64,000 bases of DNA from Desulfobulbaceae bacterium (GCA_023544645.1 JAMJFO010000005.1:39059-103058), one strand, 5' to 3'; positions 45,237 to 56,700 are shown, counted from the first letter of the stretch. Notes: a model not told the origin generated them from the letters alone. Made by a program: numbers and translations.

Positions 45237-46441
45237 AATCCCTGCGCCGGTATTTTGAACAGATAGCGCCAAAATTCGCGCCGGGCGGTTCGCTGGAGCG
45301 GTGGTACCCGGCGTTTGAGGCGGTTGACTCCATTCTTTTCGGCAGCCGCAAAAAAACCGAGACGGCTCCGCATGTCCGCGACGCGGTGGACATGAAGCGG
45401 ATCATGACCACTGTGGTCGTCTCCCTTATTCCCTGTGTTATCATGGCCATGTGGAACACCGGCTACCAGGCCAATTCCGCTCTCCAGGCAATGAACATTG
45501 CCGTACCGGACGGCTGGCGCGGAATGATCATGGTGTATACCGGCTGCGACCCGTCCAGCCACCTTGCCAACCTGCTTCACGGCAGCCTGTACTTTCTTCC
45601 CATCTACCTGGTTTCGCTCATGGTCGGCGGCATCTGGGAGATGATCTTCAACATTGTCCGCGGCCATGAAACGGCAGAGGCCTTTCTGGTTACCAGCCTC
45701 CTGTTCCCGCTCACCCTTCCGCCCACCATACCGCTCTGGCAGGTTGCGGCGGGCATCACCTTCGGGATCATTTTTGCCAAGGAGGCCTTTGGCGGGGTCG
45801 GCCGGAACTTCATGAACCCGGCCCTGGTCTCCCGGGCCTTTATCTTTTTTGCCTATCCGGCCCAGATGAGCGGCGACCGGGTCTGGACAGCCGTTGACGG
45901 CTACACCATGGCCACACCTCTCAAAGCCGTGTCCACGGCCCAGCCGGGCGAGGCCTTGCAGGCGCTGGGCATATCCTGGAGCCAGGCTTTTTTCGGCGCC
46001 ATACCCGGCTCCATGGGCGAGACATCCACCCTGGCCTGCCTGCTGGGCGCGGCCATCCTGGTCATCACCGGCATTGCGTCCTGGCGGATCATGACCGCCA
46101 TGCTGGCAGGGGGAATCGGCATCAGCCTTGCCTTCTGGCTAGCGGGCAGCCCAACCAACCCGATGTTTTCCCTGCCGCCGCACTGGCACCTGGTGCTGGG
46201 CGGTTTTGCCTTCGGCCTGGTGTTCATGGCCACTGACCCGGTATCGGCGGCCAACACCCGGACCGGGCAATGGGTATACGGTATTTTCATCGGCATCACC
46301 GCCATCCTCATCAGGGCGGTCAACCCCGCCTTTCCCGAGGGCGTGATGCTGGCCATCCTGCTTGGCAACGTCCTGGCCCCGCTTATTGATTATTTTGTGA
46401 TCCAGGCAAACATCAAACGAAGGAGACTCCGGCATGGCTGA
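45233..46441 (+). CDS. nqrB: Na+-NQR subunit B
   Basis: 402 aa, about ten TM segments. The flavinylation site is VDGYTMATPLKAVS with Thr at residue 228; relatives carry FMN on the equivalent Thr via ApbE. Binds riboflavin/FMN and forms part of the Na+ path. GRNFMNPALVSRAFIFFAYP is the conserved block preceding that site. Overlaps nqrA and nqrC at its ends. Confidence 0.95.
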   Translation: MKSLRRYFEQIAPKFAPGGSLERWYPAFEAVDSILFGSRKKTETAPHVRDAVDMKRIMTTVVVSLIPCVIMAMWNTGYQANSALQAMNIAVPDGWRGMIMVYTGCDPSSHLANLLHGSLYFLPIYLVSLMVGGIWEMIFNIVRGHETAEAFLVTSLLFPLTLPPTIPLWQVAAGITFGIIFAKEAFGGVGRNFMNPALVSRAFIFFAYPAQMSGDRVWTAVDGYTMATPLKAVSTAQPGEALQALGISWSQAFFGAIPGSMGETSTLACLLGAAILVITGIASWRIMTAMLAGGIGISLAFWLAGSPTNPMFSLPPHWHLVLGGFAFGLVFMATDPVSAANTRTGQWVYGIFIGITAILIRAVNPAFPEGVMLAILLGNVLAPLIDYFVIQANIKRRRLRHG

Positions 46442-47210
46442 AGAATCCGCTGCCAAGCCTTTTTACACGGTCCTGGTGCTGGCCTTTGTCTGCTCCGCCC
46501 TGGTTTCCATGGCTGCCGTCGGCCTGCGCCCGCTGCAGGAGGAGAACCGTCGTATTGATCAGAAAACAAACATCCTTCGCGCCGCCGGAATCTACGACAG
46601 CAATCAACCGGTGGACACCCTGTTCGCGGATATCGAGACCAGGGTCATCGAGCTGGCAACCGGAGAATACGTTCCAGCCAATCAGGTGTCTCCCGAGTCC
46701 TATAATCAATTAAAGGCAGCGCTCAATGAGGAATTAAGCCGTCCGCTGGACAGGGAAAACGACCCGGCAGGTTTGCAGCGGCTGGAAAAATACTCCCTGG
46801 TCTACCTGGTCAAAGACGGAGAAAAAATAGAGCAGATCGTCCTGCCGGTCCGCGGAAAAGGGTTGTGGTCGACCATGTACGGCTACGTTGCTCTGGACGC
46901 GGACCTCCAGACCATCCGGGGGATACGGTTTTACGAACATGGCGAAACACCGGGCCTCGGCGGCGAGATCGAAAACGAAAGATGGCTCAGCGGATGGGAG
47001 GACAAAAAGGTCTATGGCCCGGAAGGCGGCGTAGCCATCCAGGTTGTCAAGGGAGAAGCGGCAGACGATGATGAAGCTGCGCGGCACCAGGTGGACGGTC
47101 TCTCGGGAGCGACCATGACCGCCGAAGGGGTCAACGACCTGATGCGCTTCTGGTTCGGTGACCACGGCTTCAAACCTTTCTTTGACCGATTGCAGAAAAA
47201 GGGTGAATAA
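46434..47210 (+). CDS. nqrC: Na+-NQR subunit C
   Basis: 258 aa. One N-terminal TM (about 11-30) and a periplasmic FMN-binding domain with the flavinylation motif DGLSGATMT (Thr about residue 227, matching Vibrio NqrC T225). GETPGLGGEIE is the conserved flavin-pocket loop. Overlaps the nqrB end by eight bases; the stop is adjacent to the nqrD start. Confidence 0.95.
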   Translation: MAEESAAKPFYTVLVLAFVCSALVSMAAVGLRPLQEENRRIDQKTNILRAAGIYDSNQPVDTLFADIETRVIELATGEYVPANQVSPESYNQLKAALNEELSRPLDRENDPAGLQRLEKYSLVYLVKDGEKIEQIVLPVRGKGLWSTMYGYVALDADLQTIRGIRFYEHGETPGLGGEIENERWLSGWEDKKVYGPEGGVAIQVVKGEAADDDEAARHQVDGLSGATMTAEGVNDLMRFWFGDHGFKPFFDRLQKKGE

Positions 47211-47834
47211 ATGGCTGAATCCAATCGAGAACTGCTGACCCGCTCAATCCTGCAGCGCAATCCCATCGCCCTGCTGGTCCTGGGCATCTGTTCCGCCCTG
47301 GCAGTCACTTCGCAGATGATCACGGCCCTGGTCATGTCCATCTGCGTTATCCTGGTGGTTGCTTTTTCCAACCTCACCATCAGCATTGTCCGTTTCCAGA
47401 TTCCGGGCAGTGTGCGCATCGGCATCCAGATAACCGTCATTGCCACCCTGGTCATCCTTATCGATCAGTTCCTGCGCGCCTTTTATTTTGACCTGTCCAA
47501 GCAGCTCTCCATCTACGTCGGGCTGATCATCACCAACTGCATTATCATGGGCCGGGCCGAGGGCTTTGCCATGAGCAACCCGCCGATGGCCAGTTTCATC
47601 GACGGCATCGGCAACGGGCTGGGCTACGGACTGGTGCTGATCTTTGTCGCCTTTTTTCGGGAATTCCTGGGAGCAGGGACCCTCTTCGGCTACGAAATTC
47701 TCCCGCTGACCACGGCAGGAGGCTGGTATGTGCGCAACGGCATATTTATCCTGCCGGTCAGCGCCTTCTTTCTCATCGCTCTGCTGATCTGGCTGCTCAG
47801 GACCATGGATCCGGCGCAACAGGAGAAGGACTGA
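47211..47834 (+). CDS. nqrD: Na+-NQR subunit D
   Basis: 207 aa, six TM segments, homologous to RnfE/RsxE. Contains [17 protein letters not shown], the conserved Cys region that in NqrDE binds an intramembrane iron or Fe-S centre. Begins immediately after the nqrC stop and overlaps nqrE by one base (TGATG). Confidence 0.95.
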   Translation: MAESNRELLTRSILQRNPIALLVLGICSALAVTSQMITALVMSICVILVVAFSNLTISIVRFQIPGSVRIGIQITVIATLVILIDQFLRAFYFDLSKQLSIYVGLIITNCIIMGRAEGFAMSNPPMASFIDGIGNGLGYGLVLIFVAFFREFLGAGTLFGYEILPLTTAGGWYVRNGIFILPVSAFFLIALLIWLLRTMDPAQQEKD

Positions 47835-48436
47835 TGGGCCACTATCTTGACATCATTTTCCGGTCGATCTTTATCGAGAACCTGCCTTTAACCTTTTTCC
47901 TGGGCATGTGCACCTTCCTGGCCATCTCCAAACAGGTCAAAACAGCCATGGGCCTCGGCCTTGCCGTGCTTGTCCTGCTGGTCATAACCGTGCCGATCAA
48001 CAATCTGATCCTCAACCTGGTGCTCAAACCCGGCGCCCTTGCCTGGGCCGGCCAACCAGATCTTGATCTCACCTTCCTCGGCCTGCTGACCTATATCGGC
48101 GTGATCGCCGCGGTGGTCCAGATCCTGGAAATGGCTCTCGACCGATATTCGCCGGCCCTCTACAATACCCTGGGCATCTTTCTCCCGCTGCTCACCGTGA
48201 ACTGCGCAATCTTCGGCGGCACACTGTTCATGGTTGAGCGCGACTACAGTTTTGCCGAGAGCATGGCATACGGATTCGGGGCCGGGGCAGGTTTCTTTCT
48301 CGCCGTGGTCCTGCTGGCCGGCATCCGGGAAAAACTGGAGTATGCCGATCCCCCGGCCGGACTGCGCGGACTGGGCTTGACCTTCATCAGCGCGGGCCTG
48401 ATGGCCCTCGCCTTCATGGGATTGGCAGGTTTCTAG
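47834..48436 (+). CDS. nqrE: Na+-NQR subunit E
   Basis: 200 aa, six TM segments, inverted-topology homologue of NqrD. Carries [20 protein letters not shown] and [20 protein letters not shown], each with the conserved Cys (CxF and NCA) expected to ligate the shared intramembrane iron site. Overlaps nqrD; followed by nqrF after nine bases. Confidence 0.95.
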   Translation: MGHYLDIIFRSIFIENLPLTFFLGMCTFLAISKQVKTAMGLGLAVLVLLVITVPINNLILNLVLKPGALAWAGQPDLDLTFLGLLTYIGVIAAVVQILEMALDRYSPALYNTLGIFLPLLTVNCAIFGGTLFMVERDYSFAESMAYGFGAGAGFFLAVVLLAGIREKLEYADPPAGLRGLGLTFISAGLMALAFMGLAGF

Positions 48437-48445
48437 AAGGAGAAG

Positions 48446-49675
48446 ATGGATATGCATGAAATCATTTTCGCCATTCTCTGCTATCTCATTCTGCAGCTGG
48501 TCCTGGTCACCCTGATCGTGCTAGCCAAAAGATCGCTGATACCGGCCGGGGAAATCTCCATCCTGGTCAACGACGAAAAGGAACTGACCACCAGGCCGGG
48601 AGGCAAGCTGCTGACCACCCTCGCCGACCACGAGATATACCTGTCTTCAGCCTGCGGCGGCGGCGGCAGCTGCGGCCAGTGCCGGGTCGTGGTCAGGGAG
48701 GGCGGAGGAGCTATCCTGCCCACCGAACGTTCCCTGATCAATATCTTTGAAGCAAAAAGAGGGGTGCGCCTGGCCTGCCAGGTCCCGGTCAAGCACGACC
48801 TCAAAATCAACGTGCCGCCGGAAATGCTGGAAACCCGCAAGTGGCATTGCCGCGTCAAATCAAACCGCAATGTAGCCACCTTTATCAAGGAGCTTGTCCT
48901 GGAACTGCCCCCCGGCGAGGAGGTCAACTTCAAGCCAGGCGGGTTCATCCAGATCGAGGTGCCGCCCCACGCCCTCTCCTACTCCAGTTTTGACATTGAC
49001 GAACGGTTCCTGGCCGACTGGAAAAAGTTCAAGATGTTCCAGTACACTTCCCACGTCCATACCCCGGTCACCCGGGCCTATTCCATGGCCAATTATCCGG
49101 GCGAAAAGGGGATCATCAAACTCAATGTCAGGATCGCCAGTCCGCCGCCACGAGGTCCGGCAGACATCCCGCCCGGCCAGGTATCATCCTATATCTTCAA
49201 CCTCAAACCAGGAGATGAAGTGACCATCTCCGGACCGTTCGGCGAATTCTTCATCGAAGACAGCGGCTCGGAAATGATCTACATCGGCGGCGGCGCCGGC
49301 ATGGCCCCGCTGCGCAGCCATATCTTCGAACTGTTCAAGGCAAGGCACACCAAACGGAAGGTTTCCTACTGGTACGGAGGCCGCAGCCTGCAGGAAGTCT
49401 TTTACGCCGAAGAGTTTGAAGAGCTTGCCCGGCAGCATGACAATTTTACGTTTCACGTCGCCCTTTCCGAGCCCCAGCCCGAAGACAACTGGCAGGGGCT
49501 GACCGGCTTTATCCACCAGGTCCTCTACGACGAGTACCTGCATGACCATCCGGCCCCGGAGGATGTCAATTATTACATGTGCGGCCCGCCGATGATGACC
49601 AAGGCAGCGCTGGACATGCTGGACAATCTCGGCGTTGAACCGGAAAATATCCATTTTGATGATTTCGGCGGATGA
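48446..49675 (+). CDS. nqrF: Na+-NQR subunit F (NADH-oxidising, 2Fe-2S/FAD)
   Basis: 409 aa. N-terminal TM anchor, a plant-type 2Fe-2S domain ([16 protein letters not shown] with the fourth Cys in RLACQVP), an FAD domain ([13 protein letters not shown]) and an NADH domain ([16 protein letters not shown]) ending in YYMCGPPMM...FDDFGG. Electron entry point from NADH. AAGGAG is three bases before ATG 48446 and nine before ATG 48452, so the real start may be 48452. Last gene of the operon. Confidence 0.96.
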   Translation: MDMHEIIFAILCYLILQLVLVTLIVLAKRSLIPAGEISILVNDEKELTTRPGGKLLTTLADHEIYLSSACGGGGSCGQCRVVVREGGGAILPTERSLINIFEAKRGVRLACQVPVKHDLKINVPPEMLETRKWHCRVKSNRNVATFIKELVLELPPGEEVNFKPGGFIQIEVPPHALSYSSFDIDERFLADWKKFKMFQYTSHVHTPVTRAYSMANYPGEKGIIKLNVRIASPPPRGPADIPPGQVSSYIFNLKPGDEVTISGPFGEFFIEDSGSEMIYIGGGAGMAPLRSHIFELFKARHTKRKVSYWYGGRSLQEVFYAEEFEELARQHDNFTFHVALSEPQPEDNWQGLTGFIHQVLYDEYLHDHPAPEDVNYYMCGPPMMTKAALDMLDNLGVEPENIHFDDFGG

Positions 49676-49990
49676 TACCGGCCCGATCCGGTTTACAAAC
49701 CGCATGGTTAAGTATCCTGAGGAAGGAATGGTGACCGCAACTCCTCACGGGCAACTGAACGATGTGATTACCCAATAAGTTGTAAATGGTCACAGATGCC
49801 GCGGCTTTACTCGGGCAAGGTAGATTAAAGAAAGTGTTTGGCGCAGAACGCGCCTGACGCCGAAAATGAAATCCAAGTCGGGACCAGTTGCCAACGATCA
49901 GCCTGCTCTGCGCCCAGCGAAGAAGGAAAACTTTTTCGTTAATGGACAATTTTATCTCTTAACAGAGGGAGGCCTTCTAAGGATTAAATT
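49676..49990. other. Convergent gap after nqrF
   Basis: 315 bases between the nqrF stop and the stop of the STAND regulator. A short ACCGG / CCGGT hairpin lies just after nqrF (about 49677-49692) without a T-run. No terminator with a good U-tract, ORF or repeat could be supported. Confidence 0.3.
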
Positions 49991-52900
49991 TCAAAAAGCT
50001 GCCATCCCTTTATGAAACGACTGCGAGTCACGAATCTCGGAACAGAGCTCTTCAATTTCCTCCTCGGCGTAATCGTCTCGACGCAAAACTTCGGCATATT
50101 GCCGGACAAGATTCCGTGCCTGGGCCAGATCCTTATTGTGAAGATGCAGAGCAAAGAGAACCTTGACCAACTCAATGGAGGCCAAATCATTCTTCCAGGC
50201 ATGTTCGACAACCTGCACGGCTTGGCGCAAACGCCTCGTCTTCCGCAGGTGACTACTCCAGGCAATCGCACTTTGCGCCAACAGATTATTCAGCTGCAGG
50301 CTGAATCCGTACGTCTCACTACTCCAGGGCAATTCACTGCCGATCCCTCCTTGCGGCCAAATACGCATTGCCGCCGTAAAATGATTAATGGCCTGCCACC
50401 ACAGGTTTTCTCTACTTTTTGCCAAGCCCTTGGTAGCAAGTTCCATGAATTCCAAGGCGTCTATTTGGTAATTTTGCAGGATGAGCATGCCATTGGCGAC
50501 CACCAGATAGTTTTTGATGGCATAAGGCGAACAGAGAGAGCCCAGAAATTTGCGCAGACGGGAAATGTGTGTATCCATGTTGCTTCTGGCTTTCTGGGGT
50601 GGACTATCGGGCCAGATTGCCAATTGAAGCGCCTCAAGATTGAGACATCGGCCCCGACTGGAAAAAAGCATGGACAAAATCTGCCGATGGGTCGGGCTGA
50701 GTTTGTCGCTATGGCAAATAACCCTGCCTTCGAGTTCAAGGGCAAACCCGCCCAATATCCGGACAGAAAGCAGCGGTATCATCACACCATCATCTAAGAT
50801 CATCATAGAAAAACGCTCGCGCGCCAATTTCCTGGCATAATCCACCTCAATTCCTTCCTGAACCGCAGCTTGCAGAAGCGGTTTCATGATTTGCGGCGAC
50901 CAACTGAGAAAATAAACCCAACCATGTTGGCGCATCAAGGAAAGGCCTTGGGTCAGATCTTCCCGGGCGGCAGCAGCGCCCCCCTTCTTGAGTTGGAGAG
51001 AGGCTTTATACAGGTGCGAAGCGCATAACATAACCAAGGCATTGTGTTTGCGACATAAGATACCGCATTCGTCAAGCAGGGCTTCAGCCTCCGTCCATCT
51101 GCCGACCAGGCAGTAAGCGGCGCCCAGGATGAGGCGATTGAGAATCACGTAAAACGGACTGCCTGCCAGTTTTCGGAACCGCAGTGATTCATCGGCGGCC
51201 TTAACCGCCTCTGTCTCATTCCCCTCCAGGGCCGCCACATAGGCCTGCCAATGCAAAAACTGACTCTGCATGTGGGGATTATGGGCCGCGGCCCCATGTT
51301 CACCGGCTTGATGCAGAAATTCCCGAGCCTTGTCCAGATGACCTGCCGCCACCGCCAAGCCCGCATCCCAGACAAGTAACGAGGAGCCAATAAGAGTTTG
51401 GTTGATAAAATCAGCGCCGATTTCCCGCAACATCCAGGCTTTCTGGGCACGGTAACTGTGACAATCCCCCAAACAGTCAACGAGGTTAAGGAGAAAGGTG
51501 GATAACGCCAGGCGGTTAACCAGACTGACATGTTTATGGTGAATATACTCGTATGCATGTTCGGCCGTTGCAACGGCGGCTTTGTATTCCCCCACTAACA
51601 TATGTTCAAATCCGCGGGAAAGAAGGGTGGCTGCGGTAAAATTATAGATGCGGTGACGCTGGGACAGCTCCAGAGCGATTTCCGTGAAGCGGCGGGACAA
51701 CTTGAGGTCCCCGGCGACGCTTATTGCGCCCATCGCAATATTTTTAGCGACCAGAATCCGGGCAAAGAGCGGCAGTTGATCGGCAACCTCCTCAAAAAGA
51801 GTTTGCATTCGGGGCAGAATCCGGGCGTCCTCCTCGTACAAGGCGGTGAAAATAAAGTGGCTGTAGAGGATCTGCGCTCCGGCCAGCAACTCGCCAACAG
51901 GCTCGTCATGCTCAATAAACATCGCCATGGCCCTGGCGAGAACGGGAAAGGTGGTTTCGGGTTCTGAATCCAGGCGAGCCAGACCGAGATAGAGGCTGAG
52001 CCAGGCAGAGTCGGCAACGACCTCTGCCGGAATGGCATCCAGAATCACGCAGAGGGTAACGGTGCGATTCCTGGCCAGAAGCTCCATGCCCTCCCGGCGC
52101 AGCAGATCCTCAATTTCCCGGAAACACCCGGCCTTGCTATAATAGGTGAGCCCTTGCTCCAGGCGGCCGTTCTCCAGGCTGTAGGCGGCCGCCCGGGTCA
52201 ATACCTCGATGATGGTTTGCGGATCAAGTTTTTCACGACCCAGTTGTTGCAGGAAATCCTGAAAAAAATGATGCAGGCCGAAGACCTGATGATCGCTGTC
52301 CAAGGCTCGGACAAAATAGTTTTGCGCCATGAGCATCATGAGACGATTATCAATGTCCTGCAACCCCGTTATTTGTCTTGCCAGGGGGATTTCGATTTCG
52401 TCAAGGAATGAGAGGCTGACCAGCGGCATGTGCAGGTCATGTGGTAACTGAACGAGAATTTCCCTCCGAAAATAATCACCAACGGTGTCGCTGCCAGGTG
52501 CTGCCAATTGTACGTTGCCGGCCTCAAGGGAATGTCCGGCGAGAATCAAACCCATAAACCAGCCGGCGGTGCGCTGGTGAATTATTTCCAGCATAGGCCA
52601 GGAAACCGGCACGTGCATGATGTCGTGCACGAACTCGAAAGCCTCAAAGCGATTCAGAGCAAGTTGTTCGTTGCCAAGGCAAAGGACTGTCGGGTGCCCT
52701 GAGGTTACAGCGTTTAATGGCACCGGACGTCGCGAAGTCATAAGAAAGCGTACTTGTACCGGGGCGGTATTAAGCAGATGGCCCAGCATGGAAAGAGTAA
52801 CTGGCGCCTTTTCCAGGAGGTGGAGATCGTCAATAACAATGAAGATCTCATGTTGCAGGAAAGAGGCCAGTTCATGGTTGAGGTCCTCCACGCAGCCCGG

Positions 52901-53260
52901 TAAATCGAGGAGACTGACCTCGCCGTCTTCAAGCCTCTTGACCAGCAATGGGACCGTAAAGGAAGGTAGCGCCTCGCAGAGCATAACCAATATTGCCGAA
53001 AGACAAAGGATTGGATCCTGGTCCTCGTTTCCAACCTGATACCAACAGTAATGACTCTTATTATGCGTCAACCACTGGAGAACCAGGGTGGTCTTCCCCT
53101 GCCCTGCCTGGCCTTCCAGATATATAACTTTGGGCGGGCTTGATTGATTATAGTTACCTTCGAGCAACTTATATCGTTGCAGCAGCCGGACCGCGGTAAG
53201 CCGAGGCGGTTGAAACTTGTTGGTCGGTATTGCCTGTCTGATCTTTTCCATCAACTGCAT
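49991..53260 (-). CDS. MalT-like STAND NTPase regulator with C-terminal winged-helix/BTAD region
   Basis: 1089 aa. NB-ARC-like NTPase at about residues 1-330 with Walker A EGQAGQGKTTLVLQW (50-58) and Walker B IFIVIDDLHLLEK (about 140), a long helical-repeat (TPR-like) region at about 340-820, then a winged-helix domain (LLSVRILGGFALELEGRVIC; TLISRLRKF-type recognition helix region SNMDTHISRLRKFLGS) and a terminal BTAD-like helical domain. This is the SARP arrangement moved to the C-terminus, where MalT has a LuxR domain. Ligand binding would drive ATP-dependent oligomerisation. Divergent from the Rhs gene, so it is a candidate regulator of it. Confidence 0.88.
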   Translation of the reverse strand: MQLMEKIRQAIPTNKFQPPRLTAVRLLQRYKLLEGNYNQSSPPKVIYLEGQAGQGKTTLVLQWLTHNKSHYCWYQVGNEDQDPILCLSAILVMLCEALPSFTVPLLVKRLEDGEVSLLDLPGCVEDLNHELASFLQHEIFIVIDDLHLLEKAPVTLSMLGHLLNTAPVQVRFLMTSRRPVPLNAVTSGHPTVLCLGNEQLALNRFEAFEFVHDIMHVPVSWPMLEIIHQRTAGWFMGLILAGHSLEAGNVQLAAPGSDTVGDYFRREILVQLPHDLHMPLVSLSFLDEIEIPLARQITGLQDIDNRLMMLMAQNYFVRALDSDHQVFGLHHFFQDFLQQLGREKLDPQTIIEVLTRAAAYSLENGRLEQGLTYYSKAGCFREIEDLLRREGMELLARNRTVTLCVILDAIPAEVVADSAWLSLYLGLARLDSEPETTFPVLARAMAMFIEHDEPVGELLAGAQILYSHFIFTALYEEDARILPRMQTLFEEVADQLPLFARILVAKNIAMGAISVAGDLKLSRRFTEIALELSQRHRIYNFTAATLLSRGFEHMLVGEYKAAVATAEHAYEYIHHKHVSLVNRLALSTFLLNLVDCLGDCHSYRAQKAWMLREIGADFINQTLIGSSLLVWDAGLAVAAGHLDKAREFLHQAGEHGAAAHNPHMQSQFLHWQAYVAALEGNETEAVKAADESLRFRKLAGSPFYVILNRLILGAAYCLVGRWTEAEALLDECGILCRKHNALVMLCASHLYKASLQLKKGGAAAAREDLTQGLSLMRQHGWVYFLSWSPQIMKPLLQAAVQEGIEVDYARKLARERFSMMILDDGVMIPLLSVRILGGFALELEGRVICHSDKLSPTHRQILSMLFSSRGRCLNLEALQLAIWPDSPPQKARSNMDTHISRLRKFLGSLCSPYAIKNYLVVANGMLILQNYQIDALEFMELATKGLAKSRENLWWQAINHFTAAMRIWPQGGIGSELPWSSETYGFSLQLNNLLAQSAIAWSSHLRKTRRLRQAVQVVEHAWKNDLASIELVKVLFALHLHNKDLAQARNLVRQYAEVLRRDDYAEEEIEELCSEIRDSQSFHKGMAAF

Positions 53261-53341
53261 AACACAATCAATTAAACACCTTATAAATAAATTACGTCAT
53301 GGACTGGTCCACTTGCAACCACCAGCCCAACGCATAGCAAG

Positions 53342-53370
53342 TAGATAGAAATATTCTACAAAGAGTACAA
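53342..53370 (-). promoter_or_regulatory. Promoter candidate for the STAND regulator
   Basis: Minus-strand TTGTAC (53370-53365), 17-base spacer, TATCTA (53347-53342), about 80 bases upstream of the regulator start. A better -35 hexamer, TTGACA (53387-53382), lies just upstream but without a well-spaced -10. Confidence 0.35.
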
Positions 53371-53674
53371 AAAATAACCATTGTCAATTTAAAAACAGAG
53401 GGAAAGATGCAACAAGTATATCCATTCCCATAAAAAAATAAAATTACATATATGGTCAGTGTAAGAAAAAAGTAAGAAGCCGTCGGTATAAAAAAAAAGA
53501 TCAAACTCGAAAATCGATGAAAAACACCGATTAACGCTTTTGGTTGTTGTCTGTGCATGCCTATTTGGCAGTACGTTTGGACTGCTGAGACAGGGAATCG
53601 CCGGTGACCGGAGACGGTATTGTATAATGGAATATAGATTTCTACGGACAATGGGGTGATTTGCTTCGTTTTGC

Positions 53675-53700
53675 CTGAAAAAAATAAATATTTTTTTCAG
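53675..53700. repeat. Perfect 12-bp inverted repeat upstream of the Rhs gene
   Basis: CTGAAAAAAATA and TATTTTTTTCAG separated by two bases. It could act as a bidirectional terminator-like hairpin or as an operator. It lies about 70 bases before the Rhs start and inside the transcript expected from TATAAT at 53623. Confidence 0.6.
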
Positions 53701-53724
53701 AAACAATATTCGCTTAGGGCTTAT

Positions 53725-53772
53725 ATGTTTTTGTTTTGGAAGTTTTTTGGGCAAGTGTGGGTGATTTTGTGA
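53725..53772 (+). CDS. Possible 15-residue leader peptide coupled to the Rhs gene
   Basis: ATG 53725 preceded by TTAGGGC reads MFLFWKFFGQVWVIL and stops at TGA 53770-53772, which overlaps the GTG (53769-53771) proposed as the Rhs start. Its ribosome site is better than any directly before the Rhs GTG. It may be a leader peptide that couples translation, or the stump of an older signal peptide put out of frame. Speculative. Confidence 0.3.
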   Translation: MFLFWKFFGQVWVIL

Positions 53773-56700
53773 GACGTGTAGTCATCTATTTATTTGCTTT
53801 TTTTCTGGGCCTGTTTCCTGACATCTGCCTTGCAGTTGACAAGAGTGGTGTGTCTCCCGAAACAATTTCACTCCCTTCCGGGCCCGGATCGATAGAGGGA
53901 CTTGGACCATCTTTCCAGCCCATGCTCAATACGGGCAGTTCCAGGTATACCGTTCAGGTCGCAATGCCCGCCGGCGTGGCTGGCAACACTCCAGGTCTTA
54001 GCCTGCAGTATGACAGCGGCAAGGGCGATGGACCGCTCGGGATAGGCTGGTCATTCGGCCCAGGCGGTATAGCCAGGCAGACAGATAAAGGTATTCCCCG
54101 CTATGTGGATGCGGCAAACTCAGTTGATGACGATCATGACGGCCAGGTAGATGAACCTGACGAGCTTGATACCTTTGTCGGGCCGGACGGAGAAGAGCTT
54201 GTTCATATTGGCAGTGATACCTTTCGCGCCCGGATCGAAGGCGCGTTTGTCCGATACAGGAAAGTCGGCGAATACTGGGAAGCTGATTTGAAAGGAGGGA
54301 CAACGCTCCAGTTCGGCATAACCGGTGATGCACGGGAAACAGATGCCTCGGGCCAGAAAACCTTCCGGTGGCTTTTGCAGAAGAGCATTGACCCGAACGG
54401 CAATGTCGTTGAGTACATCTACGGGGAGTTGCCATTATCTGAAAATGTTAAATATCTCCGGGAAATCCGGTACGGACCAGGTGCTCCCCCTTGGAGCACC
54501 TTTTATTTTGCCCGCTTCCTGTACGAGCCAAAGCCTGACTGGCGAAAAGACTATCGCAGCGGTTTTCTCCTCAAGACAGCCCACCGGCTCCAACGGATCG
54601 ATATCGGCATCCAGGGCGCAACACCTGAGCAGTGCCTCCAGGGCGACTGGAACGAGGATTCAACCGGCGACAGCCTTGTCCGCAGATATGTTCTCGCCTA
54701 CACTGACAGCGGATCTGTCTCATCCCAGCTGACAACCATAACGCGGTTTGGGGCAGATGGGATAAACTCCCTGCCTCCGCTGACCTTCTCATACTCCTCC
54801 TCCGGGCCTGTTCTGCAAAACATACCAGCAGAGCAGGTCCTGATTACATCTGTCAACGCACCGTTCACGGTCATGGACAGCAATCTTGTTGATCTCGTTG
54901 ATCTGAACCGGGACGGTTTGGCCGACATCCTTAAAACAGATTTCGGCGGCGGAAGCCACACGGTCTATGAAAATCAGGGTGTTTCCACCCAGGGCAACAG
55001 CCAGGTCATAACCTGGTCAGACGGCCAGAATGTGGGAGCTGAAGACGGTCTGGCCCTGCAGCTCTATCTGGCTGAAGATGTTGTTCATCTTGCGGACATG
55101 GATGGCAACGGACTTGCCGACCTTATCCGGACCACCGTTGGGGGTGAAGTAAACTATTACGTAAACAACGGGAATTTTTCCTGGAGTTCGCGCAAGCAAA
55201 TGTCCGTTCAGGATACTTCTCCACCGGCGCCTTATTCGTCAGAGGACATAACGATCGCTGACCTGGATTTTGACAAGCGCATTGATGTCGTAAAGAGTAC
55301 TGCTGCCGGATATTCAATCTGGTTTAATATTGATGAGGGGAAATACAGCTACGAGGTGCATACCGGCGGGGCTTCCCACCAGGACCAGGTAGTCCAGTTC
55401 TCTGGCTCCGGTGTCCAGACCGCAGACATAAACGGCGACAGATTGATCGATGTCACCAGAGTAACTCCAACCTCTATTATTTACAATGCCAGTATGGGTC
55501 ACGGCATGTTTGCTGATGCCGCTGAAATTTTCATCCCGGACTATATCCTGACCGATGGGGAAAACGGACAGGTAAGCAGGGCAAAGCTCACCGATATCAA
55601 CGGTGACGGCCTGGCTGATCTGGTTATCGAGCGGGCGGCCGTGAACGAGCTCTGGTTCTGGCTGAACCTGGGAACGGATGCCCTGTCGGCCAGGTATAGA
55701 CTCACCGGCATGCCGAGCCAGTTCGGTCCGGATACATCTGTGCGCTGGGCTGACATCAACGGCAACGGTACAACCGATCTCATCTATGCCGACTCAACCG
55801 CGGCAGAAAGGCTGCGGGCCATTGACATCGGCCAACTGGTCGGCGGCTCCGCCCATCCCCATCTGCTCACGGGAATTGAAAATGGTCTCGGGGTCAGGAC
55901 GGCCATCGAGTACCGCAGCTCCACGGATTTTTACCTGCAGGCAAGCGAAATTGGTAACCCCTGGCAGACTACGATCCCCTTCCCGCTGCAGGTGGTTGCC
56001 AGGGTAACCACGACTACTGAGCTGGACTTGGATGGGATACCTGGGTCAGACCAATACGTAAAAGAATATGTGTACCGGGACGGTTATTACGAAGACCGGG
56101 AAAAACAGTTTCGCGGCTTTGCCCGGGTCAAAGTTATCGAACAGGGTGATGCCTCGGCCCCCACCGGGATAACGGTCCATGAATTTTATACCGGCGGCCC
56201 GGACGATGCTGATAATGACGGCGATGGGGCGGTCGATGAAATTGGTGAAGAAAACCACCGGGAGGAAGATGCCCTCAAAGGAATGGTGAGGGCGGTCCAG
56301 AAAGAGGCGGAAGATGGTTCCATTTTCAACCGGGTGGCAAACAGCTGGATGGTCAGGACCCTGCTGACCGGGGTTGCAGGAACTGAAATACGTTTCGCCC
56401 ACCAGACGCAGACCGATACCCTTGTGTATGAAAAGACGGCCAGTCCGGAGACCATGCGTACAACCTTCCTCTACGATGATTTCGGCAATATTCGCGAAGA
56501 GAGAAACGAAGGGGCCCTGTCCATCGCCGGGGATGAGAAGTATCAATTTACAGAATACATAAACAATGAGACAGACTGGCTGCTGGGACTTCCACAGCAC
56601 AGCTATGTAACGGATGCGGATGCAACAAAGGCCGCGGAAACTTTTACCTACTATGATGGGGCCGTCTTTGTGGGCCTGCCGCTCGGCCAGGCAACCATGG

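Larger units (their letters stand above)
53261..53768. other. AT-rich regulatory region between the STAND regulator and the Rhs gene
   Basis: 508 bases, AT-rich, no stable gene. Contains a leftward promoter candidate (53342-53370), the palindrome CCGGTGACCGG (53601-53611) 11 bases before TATAAT (53623-53628), the large inverted repeat at 53675-53700 and a possible leader peptide (53725-53772). TATAAT lacks a good -35 box, which would fit an activator-dependent promoter with the palindrome as operator. Confidence 0.45.

Noticed and set aside
49676..49990. Transposase remnant downstream of nqrF
   Set aside because: A leftward frame is open here, but no transposase motif or terminal repeats could be recognised.
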